From positions 2,232,001 through 2,296,000 of the forward strand of contig JAULSR010000001.1 in assembly GCA_030512295.1 (NCBI GenBank): DNA of 64,000 bases, given 5' to 3'. Below, in pieces: positions 21,170 through 32,281 of this stretch (the stretch's first letter is position 1; each line of letters starts with the position of its first letter). The position numbers and the translations under genes were made by a program. Origin of the DNA: Bombardia bombarda (lineage: Eukaryota > Ascomycota > Sordariomycetes > Sordariales > Lasiosphaeriaceae). The notes beneath the pieces were generated by a model that was given only the letters and a program-made list of their open reading frames with translations, was not told the DNA's origin and searched no databases.

Positions 21170-24100
21170 ATGTGAGTTTCCTTCCTTCGAACTCTTCCGC
21201 TTTGCATTCTCGAGGGCCCCTATACTGAGTATCACTACAGGAAGTTCGGCAAGCAAATACAGAAGCGGCAGCTCGAGGTCCCAGAGTATGCCGCTAGCTT
21301 CGTCAACTACAAAGCTCTCAAGAAGGTATGCATCATCGCTTACTATTGAGGCCCGCCCCCATACGTGTTGGGTTACGGCTTGGCTTCAAACTCGAATAAC
21401 CGAGATTGGGAAGAGCAAATTCTGGCCGTGTATCCCTCAGTGGCGGGTCTGTTCGATATCACAAAAAGGGGCCGTAACACTGACAACGCATCAAACAGTT
21501 GATCAAGAAACTCTCTGCCACCCCTATCATTCCAGCACAAAATGATTATCGCATTGCAGTAGAGCCTTTGGACTCTCAGGCCGCTCTGCAGGCCAATAAG
21601 GCGACTTTCTTCTTTCAACTGGTAAGAAATGGCAGCAATGGATAATGGTAACCCCACCAGCCTGTTGACATTAGTGTAGGAACGCGAGCTGGACAAGGTG
21701 AACGCCTTCTACTTGCAAAAGGAAGCCGAGGTATGTGTAGCAATTCTAGCAGAGATCACCGCGAGCCCCGTAATAACGTATTTCTAGCTCAAAATCCGCC
21801 TAAAAACACTCCTCGACAAAAAGAAAGTCCTGCGATCCAGGAACCATGGCATTTCTAGACGGTCTGCCAAGTTCACCACCCTTCAAGAGGGATTTCAACA
21901 GTTCGCCAACGACCTAAACAAACTCCAACAATTTGTCGAGATAAATGGCACAGCCTTTTCCAAAATCCTCAAGAAATGGGACAAAACATCAAAGTCTAAA
22001 ACGAAGGAGCTGTACTTGGCGAGAGCTGTGGAGGTCCAGCCCTTTTTTAACGCAACCGTCATCAGCGAGCTATCGGATCAGGCTACGACAAGTCTGCAAG
22101 AGCTAGGTGCTTGGGCTGATGGAGATAATGTCAACTTTGACGGGAGGCCAGACCATATTGTCAGTAGCCAACATCTCCTCGGAACGGACGAAGGAGATGC
22201 CGACACCCTTCTCCTCGAAACTGTTCTTGCCGGCCATCTCGACTCTCTGAGGGATCTGCTAGGTCGTTGGAGAGCAGCAGTCGATCTAAACAACGCCATG
22301 GATGTCTCCCTTATGGAGCGTGTCACCCGGACGTTTCTTGCGTCCATTAACGAGGGTCCGCTTGAAGCACTCCAGGTTCTGCTCGAGACTGGACTGGTGG
22401 ACATCCAGTCTGAAGACGATATTAATGAGCGAAATTGCTTACATCAGGCTGCCATTTACGGCAACTCGTTTGTACTCGACTTTGGTCTATCAAGGGGAGT
22501 TGCTGTCGACAGAACAGACGTGTATGGGCGTGTGCCGCTCCATTACGCCAGTATGCATGGACGTTTGGACATGCTCGACGCTTTGCTTTCCGGTATGCCA
22601 CCCATTTCTTCCTCAAAGTATACACATGTAAGCTGACGCATATTTGGTAGCCGCACCCCAGACCATCAACCTCATTGATCACGACAACTTTACACCACTT
22701 ATACATGCAATTGTTCATGGCCACTTTGAGTGTGTGGGAAGGTTGCTCGAGAAATCCGCCAGGATAGATCCGATATCCGAAACTGACCACGTGCCTCTAA
22801 ATCTCGCCTGCGAGCGCGGGTCACTGGCCATTGTCGAGCTTCTACTTAAACATGGGGCTCGTATCATGGCTGATGCGGAGGGACTTTACCCGCAGCATCT
22901 GGTTGCCAGGTCAGGGCAGACTCCAGAGTTACTGCTCCTCCTCAAGAACTACGGGGCAGATCTGGACCAGCTGGACAAACTGTACGCCTGGACTCCGTTA
23001 GTTCATGCAGCAAGTGAAGGGAACGTGCCTTGTCTCAAGGCGCTTCTCGAGGTTGGAGCGGACCCTGGAATTTTGGATGAGAAGGACCTTCCTGCATTGT
23101 ATTATGCGGCCTGGGAAGGTCACCTGGAATGCATGAGACTTCTCACGCCACTCAACAGGAAGAAGAAGGCCAGTCCGGTGGCAGTGCAGATCGCTACAGG
23201 TTCTCTACTCCCCATGGGCAGCAGCAGTGCGCCTATACCCATGTCTCTAGACCCAGATGCTATCCCAGAACTCGAACTACCACCCCCAATTATTCCGCTT
23301 CGGCGCTACGGCCACAACTTCCTCGACACCAAGACGGTCGTACAGATCAGCTTCGAGGATAACGGCAAAGAGCAGCCGCTTGTTTTCTTCCACGATGGCA
23401 AGTACCCTGCCGCTCGCCTTACCATCTCCTCCAAGATCTCAGACCTCATTCCCAAGAATATCATGCTTCCTTTTCAAGAAGATACCCGGCTTGTTTCGTT
23501 TCAAATCGACAATCTAGAATCATTTACTCTCGACTTTGATGTTTTCCCAACTTACGGCGCAAAAGTCATCGCAAAGACCGTGGCTCTGCCAAATACGTTC
23601 CGGGCATTGCTTAGCAGCGCTGGCAGCTGCTGTTTACCTCTCTTTGACCCCCGACTTCGGGCCATTGGCCAAATTAGCTTCCACACTCAGGTCATCAAAC
23701 CTTTCCAAGGGACGCCTTTGGAGATTACCGACTTTGAAACGTATTGGAAAGCGACGAGCCAAGTCGACCGAAATACAAGCACCTTTGTGACAGGGTCCAG
23801 CTTGTCGGGTGACTTTGTCCGCATCTACGTCCAACACACGAGCGACGGCATTCCGGTATTATGGCCCAAGTGGACCGTCAGCTGCGCAGGCATAGATATC
23901 GCCGTTTCTCGCCTGACGTTTGAGCAGTTCAGCACCGTCACTGCCCCAGTCCGAAGCAGCCTGGATCTTACCAACCTACCCTTCTACTCGGCAGACCAGA
24001 TTGCAAACGTCCACCATGTTCTCGCTACGGCCGGTGTCAGCCTCCACGATGCACTGTCCCTGCTCCCCAAGGGCATGCATGTCAACATCCAGGTGCTCTA

Positions 24101-24740
24101 TCCGACGGCCGAGGAGGAGCGCGCCTTGGGCCTTGGCCCAAGTGCCGATACTAACACGTTTGTCGATGCCATCTTGGCTATCGTCTTTGACCACGCACGC
24201 TCCCAGCGCGCACAGAGCCCCGACAACGTTCGCTCGGTGGTCTTCAGCTCATATAACCCGACCACATGTACGGCACTGAACTGGAAGCAGCCGAACTTCC
24301 CCGTCTTCTTGTGTAATGACCTCGGTCGGCAAGACCCCGAGCTGATAATGGCTAACCTGGACCTCCTGGGGACTACGGTACAAAGCAGCGGCCAGAGGAC
24401 AAGCTCGATCAAGGATGTGGTGCGCACCGCGCAGAGCAACAATTTTATGGGATTGATATGTTGTTCGCGCTTGCTGGTGAGTTTTGCATCCCTGTATCCA
24501 TTATATTCATCCCTTCCATCTTTCTAACAGTCTACCTCTCTTCTTCTTTAGGACATGGTGCCGGCACTTGTGGATGCCATCAAGTCTCATGGTCTGGCGC
24601 TTGTTATCGACAAATCGGGCGAGCCAAAGCCGGCTGATCTTGGCCCGCTGGCGGATCCATTCCCGCGACTGCCGCCGGGGGTGGATGGTCTGCTCAAGAG
24701 CAATGGTGTGTTGAGGTTCAATGAGTCGATTGATGTCTAG
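21170..24740 (+). CDS. pho81: SPX-ankyrin CDK inhibitor Pho81 / NUC-2
   Basis: Seven coding exons are read: 21170-21171, 21241-21325, 21499-21621, 21680-21730, 21788-22592, 22651-24476 and 24552-24740, totalling 1026 residues. The first coding exon supplies only the AT of the start codon. A 69 bp intron with a GTGAGT donor follows, and the G comes from exon 2, giving MKFGKQIQKRQ, the canonical SPX start. The SPX domain covers about residues 1-180, with KILKKWDK near its end. Ankyrin repeats run from about 225 to 560 (HLDSLRDLL, NCLHQAAIYGN, VPLHYASMHGR, TPLIHAIVHGH, TPLVHAASEGN). The C-terminal 380 residues resemble the degenerate glycerophosphodiesterase-like domain of the family. Family knowledge: under phosphate starvation the protein inhibits the Pho85/PGOV cyclin-CDK so that NUC-1/Pho4 enters the nucleus, and SPX domains bind inositol pyrophosphates. 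Confidence 0.94.
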
Positions 24741-25493
24741 GTTGCTAGGATGCGACTTTGATGAATTGGGTGGCGGGGTATAGGTGGGTAGGTGGAAGGG
24801 AACACTTCGGTTTGATAGCTGGCGGTTGGGGGAGGGGTGGAAGGGAGAGAAGGGTTATAGACTGGGTGCTGGAAAGAAAATGGTCGAGGTTATATAGGTA
24901 AGGAGGTGGATCTGCCTGCATACCTCTAGTTTCTGGGGTAGGATAATAACTACATATCAACCAAGCAAATTGATATGTTATGGGAACATGCATCTTATCG
25001 TTGAACAAAACCCTACATCTACAATCAAGACTAGTCACAGCATTCACAATATTAGCAATGAATGTTTCATAGTTTCAATCAGAGTATCCCTATATTCACG
25101 TTGACTTCAATCATCCATTGAGGCTACTATACTAGCCTACTGCTGCTGCTGCTGCTACCATAACGGATATAACCAACTGGTTGATGGTGGTGGTATCATA
25201 TTTCAGCTTCCTTTTTCCCTAAGTATTGCTTACCTCTATTCCACCTCTAGCATGTAAATAAAGCAAATATGAACATCCCCTATTTGTCTATCCATCCATA
25301 CACCATATATATATACATATCCCCTTTTCTTTACCCTCCGTATCCCCCCCCCCCCCCCCTCTCTTACATCTAATCTTACATCACACGTTATGCCACCTTA
25401 GATATATAAGGTATATAGATACACAGCACAACACACATAGATTCCCATTTATATACACAGCCCATGCACCTTTAGATCCGCTCACTGATTCAT
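24741..25493. other. convergent 3' region, pho81 / PPR gene
   Basis: 0.75 kb between convergent genes. It holds a (TGC)n run at about 25141-25155, a 16-base C homopolymer at 25344-25359, and TATA-rich sequence. No ORF of interest. Confidence 0.5.
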
Positions 25494-27078
25494 CTACCGC
25501 CCCCGCCCACCCACACCCAGCTCCCGAAAAACACTACTCAACACCTCCTTCATAAACTGCTCCTCCGCAAAGCTCAGCCGCCACCGCTCCTTGAGCGCCT
25601 CATAAACATCTAGCACTTTCGCGCGCGTCGAGCACCTCGCAAACGCCTTGAGCGCATGCACCACCATCCACCTTTGTATCTCGACATCACTACCACCACC
25701 ACCACCACCACCACCACCACCAATCTCACTCTCCTTATCATCCAGCGCGCTAATGAGCGCCGCAAAGATACTCTCAAGCCGGGCCTCGCTCCACGGCGAG
25801 AACGGAATCCCGCCGTATATAGCAAACCCGCGGAACAGCGCGACGAAAATAGCACCATGCAGCGGGATCTGCAGGGCGCGCATATCATCGATATACCCCG
25901 CGACGCGTCCGAGGTCGCCGACCTCGACGCAGTAGTGCTTGAGCAGGAGCCGAAACGTCAGCAGGTCCGGATGGATCGGGGTATCCGCCTGCAGCGTGGG
26001 CTGCATCTCGGGACGCGCGCGGCCCAGCTCTGCCATCCTCATCAGCGCCTTTGTGACGCGGCGGCTGCGCTGCGCCGAGTTCGTCTTGGTGCCGTACTGC
26101 GTCTCCGCCGAGCGGCAGTCGACCGACGCCTTCATGCGCTCGTACAGCCTATCCGCCGCGTCCTCCTCGCGCGCGAGCAGCAGGGCTTTCAGCACGGCAT
26201 TGAGCGCGACCGTGTCGATCATCTCGCCGGCGCTGACCATCTCGCGGTACGTGGCGCGGACGCCGCTCGTGTCGAGGCGGAGCCCGAAAAAGTGCATGAG
26301 GCTGACGTACGAGTAGCGGTCGAACCTGAGGCCGCGGGCCTCCATCTCGGCGTAGATCATCTCGGCGAGGGCAAAGTTGCCGGCGTTGGTGGCGACGTCG
26401 AAGAGGATGTTGAAGGTGACGTCGTTGGCGCGGATGCCGGCCTCGTACTCCATGTCGCGCCAGAGCTTGAGGGCGGATTCGGTGTCGGCCTCGGTGGCAT
26501 GGCGCAGGTAGCGGCCGGCAAAGGCGATGGCGCCGTTCCACTGCACGAGCGTGAGCGGGAAGCCGCTGTTCTTGGTGTCGGCGACGACGGCGAAGTAGCG
26601 CAGCATGGACTTTGTGTCTTTTTTCTTGGGCTGGCCGAGGGCCCAGAAGAGCAGGCCGCGCATGCGGCCGTCCATGTAGGTGATGCGCGGCTCGGGCAGG
26701 CGCTGGTAGAGGTCCCAGATGTGGTCGAGGTCGGCCCAGCGCTCGGGGTTGTTGACGTAGGTGAGGCAGGCGTGGCGGAGGGCGGCGATGATGTCGCCTT
26801 CGGGGCCGTGGTTGGAGGATACCTGCTCGAAGGTTGGGTACTCTAGGTCTTCTTCGTTGCGTGTGATGGTCAGGTTCGGGCCGTCGGCGGGGGCGTAGCT
26901 GCGCATGTAGGGGTCTTGAACGGAGCGGAGGTGCTCGTCGACTGTGCTGGTGGCTTCTTCTTCGTCGTAGGGATGGTCGTAGGGGTCGACTAGGGCGAGG
27001 AGCTCCTTCTTTGTGCGCTTGCGCGGCGCGGGGGGCAGCGGCAGCGATGTTGTCCTCCCGTCATTTGGGTCATCTGGA

Positions 27079-27176
<98 letters not shown>

Positions 27177-27665
27177 ATCGCCAGCGGGTGGTGGTGCATT
27201 GGGGGACGTCGATGTCGAGATTGGTGCGAAGGCGACAGCGGCGGCGGCCGTGTGATTTGCATGGCTTATGGTGGGGGATATAGACGGTCGAAAAAAGCGG
27301 CCGTTGTTGATGCTGGTTGAAATCGAGTATAGAAAGGAGAAGGAGGCTCTCGATGATGATGACGATGATGGCCTCTTGACGTGTCTCTTGACGTGTCGGT
27401 GTCCCTCGAGGGGGCGGAAAGGGCGAAATGACGAGGCACGGCTGCTATGGCAGCGCCGGCCTACATGTGCGGCGACAGGCCAGTTCTTCGTCGCCCAAGG
27501 AAATGACGGCGAAAATGACGGCGAAGACAACAGGGACGACGATGAAACGGGGTGGTGCAGGAGGATGGCGCCGCATATCGACCTCTCGATGCGAGTGGAA
27601 GCTTTCATGGGTTGTCGTGCAACATGGTGGCCTGCCCGTCCAGCCCAGCCTCCTTGCCCCGGCAA
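25494..27665 (-). CDS. mitochondrial pentatricopeptide repeat protein
   Basis: A single-exon ORF of 723 residues from the first ATG. The second Met (MKASTRIERS, residue 20) may be the real start because it opens an Arg/Ser/Leu-rich sequence fitting a mitochondrial presequence. Helical-hairpin repeats begin near residue 330. Examples of the PPR pattern are NDVTFNILFDVATNAGNFA followed by LAEMIYAEMEARGL, and TVALNAVLKALLLA followed by DAADRLYERMKA. Fungal PPR proteins mostly bind mitochondrial RNAs for stability, processing or translation. The exact target here cannot be named. A Gly-Asn dipeptide run (16 units) sits between the presequence and the repeat domain, and a poly-Gly run lies near residue 660. 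Its divergent neighbour is a mitoribosomal protein, consistent with a mitochondrial gene-expression role. Confidence 0.85.
27081..27176. repeat. GTTGCC hexanucleotide array, 16 units
   Basis: Sixteen uninterrupted copies of a 6-base unit inside the PPR gene. On the minus (coding) strand it reads Gly-Asn repeated. The length is a multiple of three, so gain or loss of units keeps the frame. Confidence 0.95.
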
Positions 27666-28327
27666 GAGTTGAAGAGTTGGTGCGTATTGGGGGGGCGCGA
27701 GAGGCTGTCTCGACTTTTATCGGGCCTTGGCTGAGCGTCGTCGTGGGAGATGGCGGTTTGGGTCTGGTCGAGGTTGAGCGATTGAGAGGAAAAAAGCTAG
27801 AATGGTTATCAATTGAGGTAGGGGAGGTACGTAGCCTCGTACCTTTGGCTCAAAGATTTGAGGTTACTAGTACTTTCCTTTAGCGTCCGTGCGTGGCGTC
27901 TTCTAGACCAAGTATGTCTCAAGATTGGAGTACCTGCTACTTGAAAACCCAACTATCTCATAGCTACCGCTTGTACTGCTCGTCCCTCTGTAGCGTCCGG
28001 CATTCAGTAGTGTTGCTTCTATCCGGGCCGGGCATTAGGCTTGCTTATCAGCGAGGGGACAAAATTTTTGCCGGGGGGCTCTCTTAAATCTCAATTAGAC
28101 TTCGGGAAGCTCCACATCCAATTCGTTACGGATGCGGAACCTACTGGCTGCTGTCGGTGTCAATCAGTTAGTTTGACCGAGAGATCTCCAAGAGAGATGG
28201 TCACTGACCCAAACGAAACGAAACGAGACGACCGTCTAATTGAACCGACCAACGACCTCCAAAACGCCCCATGGTTTATACCTCGCCATAACCACACCAC
28301 CACAACCAATCCACATACACACACATA
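27666..28327. promoter_or_regulatory. divergent promoter, PPR gene / rsm25
   Basis: 0.66 kb between two genes for mitochondrial gene expression. A gapped palindromic GAGGTACGTAGCCTCGTACC lies at about 27826-27845. No coding candidate. Co-regulation is inferred only from the arrangement. Confidence 0.4.
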
Positions 28328-29147
28328 ATGGTCCGCGGGCGCAACCTCCGCGCGGCGCGCGTCCACCAAACGGCCGAGCAGTTTGTCGCTTCGCACATCA
28401 TCAACACCAAGGGCCGGCTGCAGTCGCCGGCGCCGCCCTGGCTCAGCACCGTGGGCGCGATCCCGCCCGCCGAGATCCTGACGCGGCCGTACCCGGTGCA
28501 GCACAAGGGGCTCGACCCGCGCGCCCGCAAGCCGCACAACCTCTTCCGCCCCACAAAGATCGTCTACCCCGAGGACCAGCTGCGGCGCGACTTCTACCGC
28601 GACCACCCCTGGGAGCTGGCCCGCCCCAGGCTCGTGCTCGAGCTCGACGGCAAGGACGCCCGCTACCGCGACTGGAGCAAGGGCCTGCGCCAGCCGGGCA
28701 TGCCGCTCAGCGGTGAATGGTAAAGAAATCACCTACCTAGAGAGAGACAGTGACAGAGACAGAAGCTGACAGAAACAAAACAGCGTCGTCCAGCGCCAGC
28801 TCTACCTGATGGAGAACGGCAATTCCGAGACCAACGGGAAACGCCTCAGCAAGGAACGGGCCTACGACATTGTCCGCAAGGAGTTCTACAAGCTGCGCCA
28901 CCAGGAGGACGTCGAGCGCAGGATAGCCGTCGAGGAGGCCCGCATGGTGGGCGGCTACTTTGGCAAGTCGGACGTGCAGGTCGGCATGGAGCTCGAGGAC
29001 AAGGAGTACGAGAGCTGGAAGCACTGGGCCTCGATCGAGATCGCGCGCCTCGACGCCGAGAAGAACCAGTCCCACACGAGCGTCGCCGACCTCCCGGGCG
29101 ATGAGCTGGATGGGGAAGATAATGAGTTGGCTGCTTTGGTTAAATAG
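28328..29147 (+). CDS. rsm25: mitochondrial small-subunit ribosomal protein Rsm25 (mS23)
   Basis: Exons 28328-28719 and 28784-29147 give 251 residues, with a 64 bp intron (donor GTAAAG). Using that donor restores the conserved join GEC/VVQRQLYLMENG; the GTGAAT donor 7 bases upstream would break the frame. The product is basic in the first half. The conserved core includes RPTKIVYPEDQLRRDFYRDH, PWELARPR and the helical RAYDIVRKEFYKLRHQED. It ends in an acidic tail, as in fungal Rsm25. It is a structural protein of the mitochondrial 37S subunit. There is no long presequence; like several mitoribosomal proteins, the N-terminus itself is basic (MVRGRNLRAARV). Confidence 0.92.
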
Positions 29148-29860
29148 GCTGTGTGAAGGGGGAGAGATGGGTTGGGGGTGTGTGTATATATAAGTATGGA
29201 TGGATGTGAGTGGGTGTGGATGTGCTTGTCAAAAAGCCCATCTTTATTTAGGGAGGTTGTTGAATGGCCTACCCAGGCTCTGCCGCCAGGGCGGGCTGAT
29301 GTGACAATTTGTAGAATAAATGTTCAAATATAGTAAAAACAGACCAAAAACTCCCAAATGTTTTTTATAAGTGGTTTAACTGTCGAAGCCTGTGAATTAT
29401 TTGTTGCTATAGACTTGGCTTCAAATTCTGCACGATTACCTGGCCGAGCGCACCTATATACAATTCCCCAGCAGTTTCTTCCGTTTCAGTCCCGGTGATG
29501 TTTGGCTCGATGCCAGGCCACGAACCGCGAGGGCGTCAAACATCCCTCAACTCCATACGATTAAAAACCAGACACATGCGCCACCGTATTACACACCCCT
29601 TTCAACTGGTCATGATATATCCCGAAGGGCAAGAGAAAACAAGCGAGAAAAAGAATAATACCCTCCCAAAGAAAAAGAAAAAAAACCACCAACACCTGGC
29701 GCCCCTACATCTCCAAGCCATGTCATGTCCCATGTGATATATCATGAATCCATACACCCTCATACTTTTAACTCGCCCATCCCATTACACCAACGAATGC
29801 GGTTCTCCATTATGTCTGTTTGTCCGTCTTGCCTCAACAAAAACGAACCCCTCTCTCACT
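29148..29860. other. convergent 3' region, rsm25 / alg14
   Basis: 0.7 kb of AT-rich sequence with A-runs at about 29650-29690. No coding or RNA gene seen. It should hold both 3' UTRs. Confidence 0.5.
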
Positions 29861-31092
29861 TCATCCCCATCCCATCATCGTCAGTCTATCTAACAGTCGT
29901 ACTAGAACCACCCGTCGTCGGCAACCCCGACACACTGACACCCCCACAAACTCGGCCCCCCTCGTCCCCCTCGCCAGCCCCTCATGCTGCACGCAAAACA
30001 TATCCGCAATCCCGCTCCACAAGAACAACTTCCCCGTCAGACTCAACGACCTCGACCGCGCCCACGTCTCGACATACACCATCCGCAACCTATTCTGCGG
30101 CACAAGATAAAAAATCTTGAGCAGATGCGCCACCGCGCACACAATAAACCCCGTCGCGGGCCCATTCGTCACAATGACATGCGGGTACCGGAACTGGTGG
30201 CCGTGGCGCGTGGCCGAGCGGGCGGCGGGCGGGCGCGTCAGCGCGCCGACGGCGTGGCTGGCGCTGACGAGGCAGGTCAGCGGGGCGGTGAGCAGCGGCT
30301 GGTGGATGTCGCGGGCGCGTCGGATGCGGAAAGCGTCTGACGTGCCGGCACCGGTGCCGGGAGAAGAAGGGACGGAAGGGTAGGCGGCGCTGACGAGGGC
30401 TTCGAGCTTCTCGGCCATGTGCTGCGAGCTCGTGTCGCCGGACGTGATGACGTAGCGCCGGTGCTGGTTGGGCTGGCCGCGGAAGTTGCGCTTGATCATC
30501 TCGATCATCTCGGCGCTGTGGCCGCCGGAGCCGAGGACGTAGAGGAAGTAGACGGCGGGGAGGCGGCTTGTGTCGGGGACTGGGGAGGATGGGGTGCGTT
30601 TGTGTTGGTTCGTCACGCCACCGAAGTTGCTGCTGCCACGGCCTGTTGATAGCTGAGGGCGCTCCCATTTTAGGGTGACATGGCGGAACTGGATGGGGTT
30701 TGTTAGCGTTCTGGGCTCAGATTGGACGAGGTGGATGAGCTTACAATAACAAAGCCGATAAAGACGGCGGTCAGGGCGGTGAACCAGGACCAGGAGAGGG
30801 TGATGAAGGCAGTGAATACTGCTACGAGAGCGGCCAGCGGCCAGAAGAAGAACGCCACGGCGTGGAAGTCCTCGCTGACTACCTCGAGTGGTTGGGCAGG
30901 TATTGGCGAGACATCCTTAGATCTCTCTTCTGAGGCTTGTGGAGGTGAGATGTGAACAGGGGTTGAGTTTGATAGATTTGAACCTTGTATGATGTGTTCA
31001 TGATGTAATTCGATGGTCTTGTCTGCTTTGGTGGTGTGAATCCGAGGAAAGACTGTCTCGCCATTTTCAGAGCCCTTCAGTGCAGCCATCAT
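29861..31092 (-). CDS. alg14: UDP-GlcNAc transferase subunit Alg14
   Basis: Exons 31092-30745 and 30688-29861 give 391 residues, with a 56 bp intron (GTAAGC donor, GCTAAC branch). One membrane helix near residues 83-112 (FFFWPLAALVAVFTAFITLS) is followed by the Alg14 core: YFLYVLGSGGHSAEMIEM, RYVITSGDT, PHVIVTNGPATGF and VYVETWARSRSLSLTGKL. Family knowledge: Alg14 anchors the catalytic Alg13 at the ER face and together they add the second GlcNAc to dolichol-PP-GlcNAc in N-glycosylation. The N-terminal extension of about 80 residues before the membrane helix is longer than in yeast Alg14. The last 25 residues after EFVGVSVC are Arg-rich and unlike the family, which could be a lost stop or divergence. 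A second Met directly follows the first, so the start may shift by one codon. Confidence 0.88.
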
Positions 31093-32281
31093 GTTCTGAC
31101 AGCAGGCAAATGGCAGGGGAATGACACCCTTCGAGGGCGTTGATCAGCCACAGGGTCGGAAAGGGGTTGCCGGGATATGCTGATTATGCCCAGGTCGATA
31201 TAATCCGCTGCAGGAAATTCCTGAGATCGAATTTTACCTTCACCAAGACACTGTGATGAGAGTTTCTTTTGGTGCAATAAGGAGAATCCTTGAATAATGT
31301 GTTGCCGTAACGCACCAGGGATCCCTGATGACGAGAGGCTGAGAAATGGAGGCCGAGACTGAAGAATGCGCCAGTGAAGATCGCCAACGTCACTCCAGAA
31401 GCACACCCTAACCCTGGTTTCAGATCTTGTCGATCAACCAACTGGACTGGTAAAACAGCTATTAGGCAATTGCACAGAGCTTGAAGATAATTGATTGATA
31501 AATAATCTGGACGTGCTCACGTTGCTCAATCTTCGCAAATGGCTGCTGCGTATTATTTGAATCTCACCAGCGCAGAATAGTCGCGTCATAGAAGGGCTGT
31601 TGTTTCCTTGTTTTATTTTGTTTTCTTGTGCACCTCTGGACCCTTGCTTGCGGTCCCTGGCATGCGAACGGTCCGCTTTGCAGGTGGTGCGAAATAAAGG
31701 GGGCGATTGCGTCTTCTTTCGATACTATGCATCCATGGAGTTTTGGTCACTTAAAGCGCTATGACTCTATGACTGGTGGTGGAGTTTGCTGGTGTCTGCG
31801 GCTTATTTATATGCCCTTGGGCATTTCATTGAAGACAGGTGTACACATCATTGGGGATGGAGAGCTTCTGGATAGTCTGTGAGGTTGTTAGATCTCGGCA
31901 AGTTGACCTGCTGTGGGAGCTCTGATAGCAAAGTAAAAAGGCCACTGCAGCACATCGCAATCAGGTAACCTTTGTCCAGGCCCATTCAGACCATTCGGTT
32001 GATTGGTCGAGGGGGAGCTTGGACCAAGCTGCTATTCTAGTAGCTGCTCGGTAGTGTTATGTAAAGATTGGAATGACATCGGTGGGGGCAGGAGCGGCAT
32101 TGGCGTGCCGTAAAATAAATCGACCGCCCGGCAGAATCCTGGCCGAGCCCGAAGCATCGCAACCAACCGAATCCAGTGCAATCAACAAACCCGAGAGAAC
32201 AACCCGAGAGGAGCCAGAAGGAGGAAAACTCTCGTTTGCAATGGTAGCCAGCCTGGCGACGACAAACACGCAGCCACGAAG
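31093..32281. promoter_or_regulatory. divergent promoter region, alg14 / ima1
   Basis: 1.2 kb between divergent starts. Short ORFs on both strands (for example 31089-31441 minus) have no domain character. No repeats stand out. Confidence 0.4.

Noticed and set aside
25656..26846. Plus-strand ORF of 396 codons opposite the PPR gene
   Set aside because: GC-rich antisense shadow. Its Val/Arg/Asp/Glu bias mirrors the codon use of the real PPR gene.
28160..28732. Minus-strand ORF opposite rsm25
   Set aside because: Antisense shadow of a GC-rich conserved exon.
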